19,413 nucleotides of DNA, taken from assembly GCA_001770235.1 (NCBI GenBank), contig MEQN01000098.1, positions 11,865 through 31,277 of the forward strand. Reading direction: 5' to 3'. Positions 17,097 through 19,413 of the stretch are shown here, one piece after another. Below the pieces are notes generated by a model. It searched no databases and had not been told where the DNA came from. It saw only the letters and a program-made list of their open reading frames with translations. Origin of the DNA: Betaproteobacteria bacterium RBG_16_58_11. Its GTDB lineage: Bacteria > Pseudomonadota > Gammaproteobacteria > Burkholderiales > Thiobacteraceae. A program made the position numbers and the translations under genes. Within the stretch, counting starts at the first letter, position 1. Every line of letters begins with the position of its first letter.

Positions 17097-17396
17097 TTAC
17101 GCTTCCGCGCCGACGAAGTTTATCTCCGTACCCGGCTCGAAGCACACATAGGCTTTTTTCCAGTCGCGGCGGCGGCCCATGAAACGACCGTGACGCTTGG
17201 CTTTGCCCTTTACGTTGGCGACTTGTACGCCGACTACTTTTTTGCCGAACATCAGCTCGGCTGCCGCTTTGATTTCAGGCTTCGTGGCATCCGCCAAGAC
17301 ACGGAACGGCACTTGGTTATTGAGATCGCCCACCATGGTGCTCTTCTCGGAGATCACCGGCGCCAAAATGATTAGCATCAGACGTTCAGCGTTCAT
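17097..17396 (-). CDS. rplW: 50S ribosomal protein L23
   Basis: A 99-residue protein at the tunnel exit, the docking site of trigger factor and SRP. It contains [34 protein letters not shown] and [20 protein letters not shown]. The ATG overlaps the rplD stop by four bases (ATGA), so translation is likely coupled. Confidence 0.98.
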   Translation of the reverse strand: MNAERLMLIILAPVISEKSTMVGDLNNQVPFRVLADATKPEIKAAAELMFGKKVVGVQVANVKGKAKRHGRFMGRRRDWKKAYVCFEPGTEINFVGAEA

Positions 17397-18013
17397 GCCA
17401 GTAGCTCCTCGAATTTCTTCACTGCACTCTTGGTCAGCAACACATTCGGATAGCGCACTAAGCTATACGGATCGGCGTGTTGCGCTTCCATCACCAATAC
17501 ATTGGCGAGATTGCGCGAAGACAAATACAGGTTCTCGTCCACATTGTCGGTGACAATCAAAACTTGCTCGTAGCCCATGCCCTTGAGTTTCTGCGCTAGC
17601 GCTTTGGTCTTCGGACCTTCCACTTTCAAATCCTCGATCACCATCAGACGACCTTGGCGCGCCAGCTCAGACAAAATCGCCTGCATGCTGGCGCGATACA
17701 TCTTGCGGTTGACCTTTTGGCTAAAATTTTCATCCGGGCTATTCGGAAACGCTTTTCCGCCGCCACGCCAAATCGGGCTGGAGGACATACCGGCGCGGGC
17801 GCGGCCTGTGCCTTTTTGCCGCCACGGCTTATGCGTGGTGTGCGACACTTCGCCGCGATCTAGCTGCGCGCGCGTACCGCTGCGAGCATTCGCCAGAAAG
17901 GATGTGACTACTTGGTGCACCAGCGCTTCGTTGTACTCACGCCCGAACGTGGTGTCGGAAGCTTGTACACTCGACACTTGCGCGCCTTGCTCGTTAATCA
18001 GTTTGAGTTCCAT
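17393..18013 (-). CDS. rplD: 50S ribosomal protein L4
   Basis: A 206-residue protein that extends a loop into the exit tunnel and, in E. coli, represses the S10 operon. The tunnel loop region is [21 protein letters not shown]. The N-terminal [20 protein letters not shown] and C-terminal [20 protein letters not shown] are typical. Its ATG shares a base with the rplC stop (TAATG). The E. coli-type S10 leader on which L4 acts is not visible upstream of rpsJ. Confidence 0.98.
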   Translation of the reverse strand: MELKLINEQGAQVSSVQASDTTFGREYNEALVHQVVTSFLANARSGTRAQLDRGEVSHTTHKPWRQKGTGRARAGMSSSPIWRGGGKAFPNSPDENFSQKVNRKMYRASMQAILSELARQGRLMVIEDLKVEGPKTKALAQKLKGMGYEQVLIVTDNVDENLYLSSRNLANVLVMEAQHADPYSLVRYPNVLLTKSAVKKFEELLA

Positions 18014-18657
18014 TACGCACCTGCCTTTACGCTAGGACGCACGACCACATTGCCGCCTTTGGAGCCAGGCACCGCGCCTTTAATCATTAGCAGTTGGCGT
18101 TCAGCATCAATCCGCACGATCTCGAGCAACTGCGTGGTGCGCGTGACCGCACCCAAATGACCCGCCATTTTCTTACCCGGAAACACGCGGCCCGGATCCT
18201 GCGCCATACCGATCGAACCGGCAGAATTATGCGACAAGGAGTTACCGTGACTGGCGCGGTTCGAGCTGAAGTGGTGGCGTTTGATCGCGCCAGAGAAACC
18301 CTTACCTTGGGTCACGCCGGACACATCCACTTTTTGCCCTACTTGAAAAATATCCACACCGATGTGCTTGCCCAAGCTATAGCTTGAGATATCCGCATCG
18401 GCGAGATTGAATTCGCGCACCACACTGCCTGCTTCCACCGCTGCTTTAGCGAAGTGGCCAGTTTGTGGCTTCGTGACGCGACTCGCGCGGCGCACACCAT
18501 ACGTAACCTGCAGCGCGGCATAGCCATCGGTCTGCTGGGTCTTGATCTGGGTCACGCGGTTGTTGGACACGTCCACCACCGTCACCGGCACGGCTACGCC
18601 GTCTTCGGTGAAGAAGCGAGTCATGCCAATCTTACGACCGACAAGTCCAAGGCTCAT
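18013..18657 (-). CDS. rplC: 50S ribosomal protein L3
   Basis: A 214-residue early assembly protein near the peptidyl transferase centre: [40 protein letters not shown] and [21 protein letters not shown]153 in the last motif matches the glutamine methylated by PrmB in E. coli L3. ATG 18657 is chosen because GAGG lies eight bases before it and the family starts there; the open frame continues 24 codons further upstream through the rpsJ gap with no family likeness. Confidence 0.98.
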   Translation of the reverse strand: MSLGLVGRKIGMTRFFTEDGVAVPVTVVDVSNNRVTQIKTQQTDGYAALQVTYGVRRASRVTKPQTGHFAKAAVEAGSVVREFNLADADISSYSLGKHIGVDIFQVGQKVDVSGVTQGKGFSGAIKRHHFSSNRASHGNSLSHNSAGSIGMAQDPGRVFPGKKMAGHLGAVTRTTQLLEIVRIDAERQLLMIKGAVPGSKGGNVVVRPSVKAGA

Positions 18658-18675
18658 TTTATTTTCCTCATTCAG

Positions 18676-18695
18676 GCCGGTTACAATTGACCGGC
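18676..18695 (-). other. Small hairpin between rpsJ and rplC
   Basis: On the minus strand GCCGGT, an 8-base loop, ACCGGC gives a perfect 6-bp stem in the 46-base gap. It ends shortly before the rplC ribosome-binding site. No T run follows. It may matter for mRNA processing or rplC translation, but short hairpins of this size also arise by chance. Confidence 0.4.
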
Positions 18696-18703
18696 ACCTT
18701 ACA

Positions 18704-19012
18704 TTACAACTTGATTTCGACGTCCACACCAGCGGGCAAATCGAGCTTCATCAACGCATCCACCGTCTTGTCGGTGGGGTCGATAATATCCATCAAACGC
18801 AGATGGGTACGCATCTCGAATTGGTCGCGCGAGGCCTTGTTCACATGCGGCGAGCGCAGAATATCAAACCGCTCAATACGGGTGGGCAAGGGCACGGGGC
18901 CTTTGACGACCGCACCGGTACGCTTCGCTGTTTCCACGATCTCCAACGCCGACTGATCGATCAGCCGATAGTCAAACGCTTTGAGTCGAATACGGATTTT
19001 TTGGCTTTGCAT
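18704..19012 (-). CDS. rpsJ: 30S ribosomal protein S10 (NusE)
   Basis: A 102-residue protein of the 30S head, also the NusE transcription elongation factor that links NusG and NusB. It contains [40 protein letters not shown] and [21 protein letters not shown] 19012 is preferred over the TTG one codon earlier, with AAGGA six bases upstream. It follows tuf after 49 bases with no visible promoter, so it may be transcribed from the str operon. Confidence 0.98.
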   Translation of the reverse strand: MQSQKIRIRLKAFDYRLIDQSALEIVETAKRTGAVVKGPVPLPTRIERFDILRSPHVNKASRDQFEMRTHLRLMDIIDPTDKTVDALMKLDLPAGVDVEIKL

Positions 19013-19033
19013 CAATTTTCCTTAGCAAGTATC

Positions 19034-19057
19034 GGGCGCGGCATGCCTCGCCCCTAC
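19034..19057 (-). repeat. REP-like palindrome between tuf and rpsJ
   Basis: On the minus strand GTAGGGGCGA, GGCATGCC, GCGCCC form a near-perfect palindrome: GGGCG and CGCCC arms around the self-complementary GGCATGCC, broken by one A-G mismatch. The head GTAGGGGCG resembles short dispersed palindromes I know from other bacterial genomes. It fills half of the 49-base gap. Only one copy is in this window, so being a repeat is an inference. Confidence 0.5.
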
Positions 19058-19061
19058 ATCC

Positions 19062-19413
19062 CTATTCAATAATCTTCGCTACCACACCCGCGCCGACGGT
19101 CCGGCCACCTTCGCGAATCGCGAAGCGCAAGCCATCTTCCATCGCGATCGGCTGGATCAGTGCTACCGTGATCGAGACGTTGTCGCCCGGCATGACCATC
19201 TCGGTACCCGCCGGCAATTCCACCGAACCGGTCACGTCCGTGGTGCGGAAGTAGAACTGGGGGCGGTAGCCATTGAAGAATGGGGTGTGACGGCCGCCTT
19301 CGTCTTTGGACAGCACGTAGATCTCGGCGGTGAATTTGGTGTGCGGGTTGATCGAGCCAGGCTTGGCCAAGACTTGGCCGCGCTCGACTTCTTCACGCTT
19401 GGTGCCGCGCAGG
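19062..19413 (-). CDS. tuf: Elongation factor Tu, C-terminal part, 5' end outside the window
   Basis: The last 116 residues of EF-Tu, the GTPase that brings aminoacyl-tRNA to the ribosome. The visible part is the end of domain 2 ([20 protein letters not shown]) and all of domain 3, with [56 protein letters not shown] and [16 protein letters not shown]. The GTPase domain lies beyond the right edge. Its place before rpsJ is the usual end of the str operon. Confidence 0.98.
   Translation of the reverse strand, partial: LRGTKREEVERGQVLAKPGSINPHTKFTAEIYVLSKDEGGRHTPFFNGYRPQFYFRTTDVTGSVELPAGTEMVMPGDNVSITVALIQPIAMEDGLRFAIREGGRTVGAGVVAKIIE

Overview
The window is dominated by one long ribosomal-protein and translation cluster on the minus strand (positions 19413 down to about 5036). 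The order is the classical str/S10/spc/alpha arrangement: tuf (3' end only), rpsJ, rplC, rplD, rplW, rplB, rpsS, rplV, rpsC, rplP, rpmC, rpsQ, rplN, rplX, rplE, rpsN, rpsH, rplF, rplR, rpsE, rpmD, rplO, secY, infA, rpmJ, rpsM, rpsK, rpsD, rpoA, rplQ. It suggests a betaproteobacterium. Reasons are infA lying between secY and rpmJ, tuf directly before rpsJ, a four-cysteine (zinc-type) S4 beside a zinc-free 101-residue S14, and the variant RMGNGKG motif in L16. The sequence alone does not name a genus.

Genes in the cluster are tightly packed, often with 4-base ATGA or TAATG stop/start overlaps. Two internal gaps are large enough for control elements, and each holds a good sigma70-type promoter with a 17-base spacer and a TAAAAT -10 box: one before rplN (spc operon) and one before rpsM (alpha operon). 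In both, a perfect inverted repeat starts within about 10 bases of the expected transcription start, so both mRNAs would begin with a 5' stem-loop. A strong intrinsic terminator lies just after rplQ. There is no long S10 leader between tuf and rpsJ; that 49-base gap holds a REP-like palindrome.

The left 5 kb is ordinary chromosomal DNA. On the plus strand, converging on the ribosomal cluster, are a GspE/PilB-type secretion or pilus assembly ATPase and, overlapping its stop codon, a small MoaD/ThiS-like beta-grasp protein that lacks the C-terminal Gly-Gly. On the minus strand, divergent from the ATPase, are a NarL/LuxR-type response regulator and then the first 554 codons of a secreted FecR-domain plus TPR protein that runs off the left edge.

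I found no CRISPR array, insertion sequence, tRNA, rRNA or prophage. Nothing here amounts to a clearly new system. The best leads are the paired 5' hairpins of the spc and alpha mRNAs, the tail-less MoaD-like protein coupled to the ATPase gene, and the palindrome between tuf and rpsJ.
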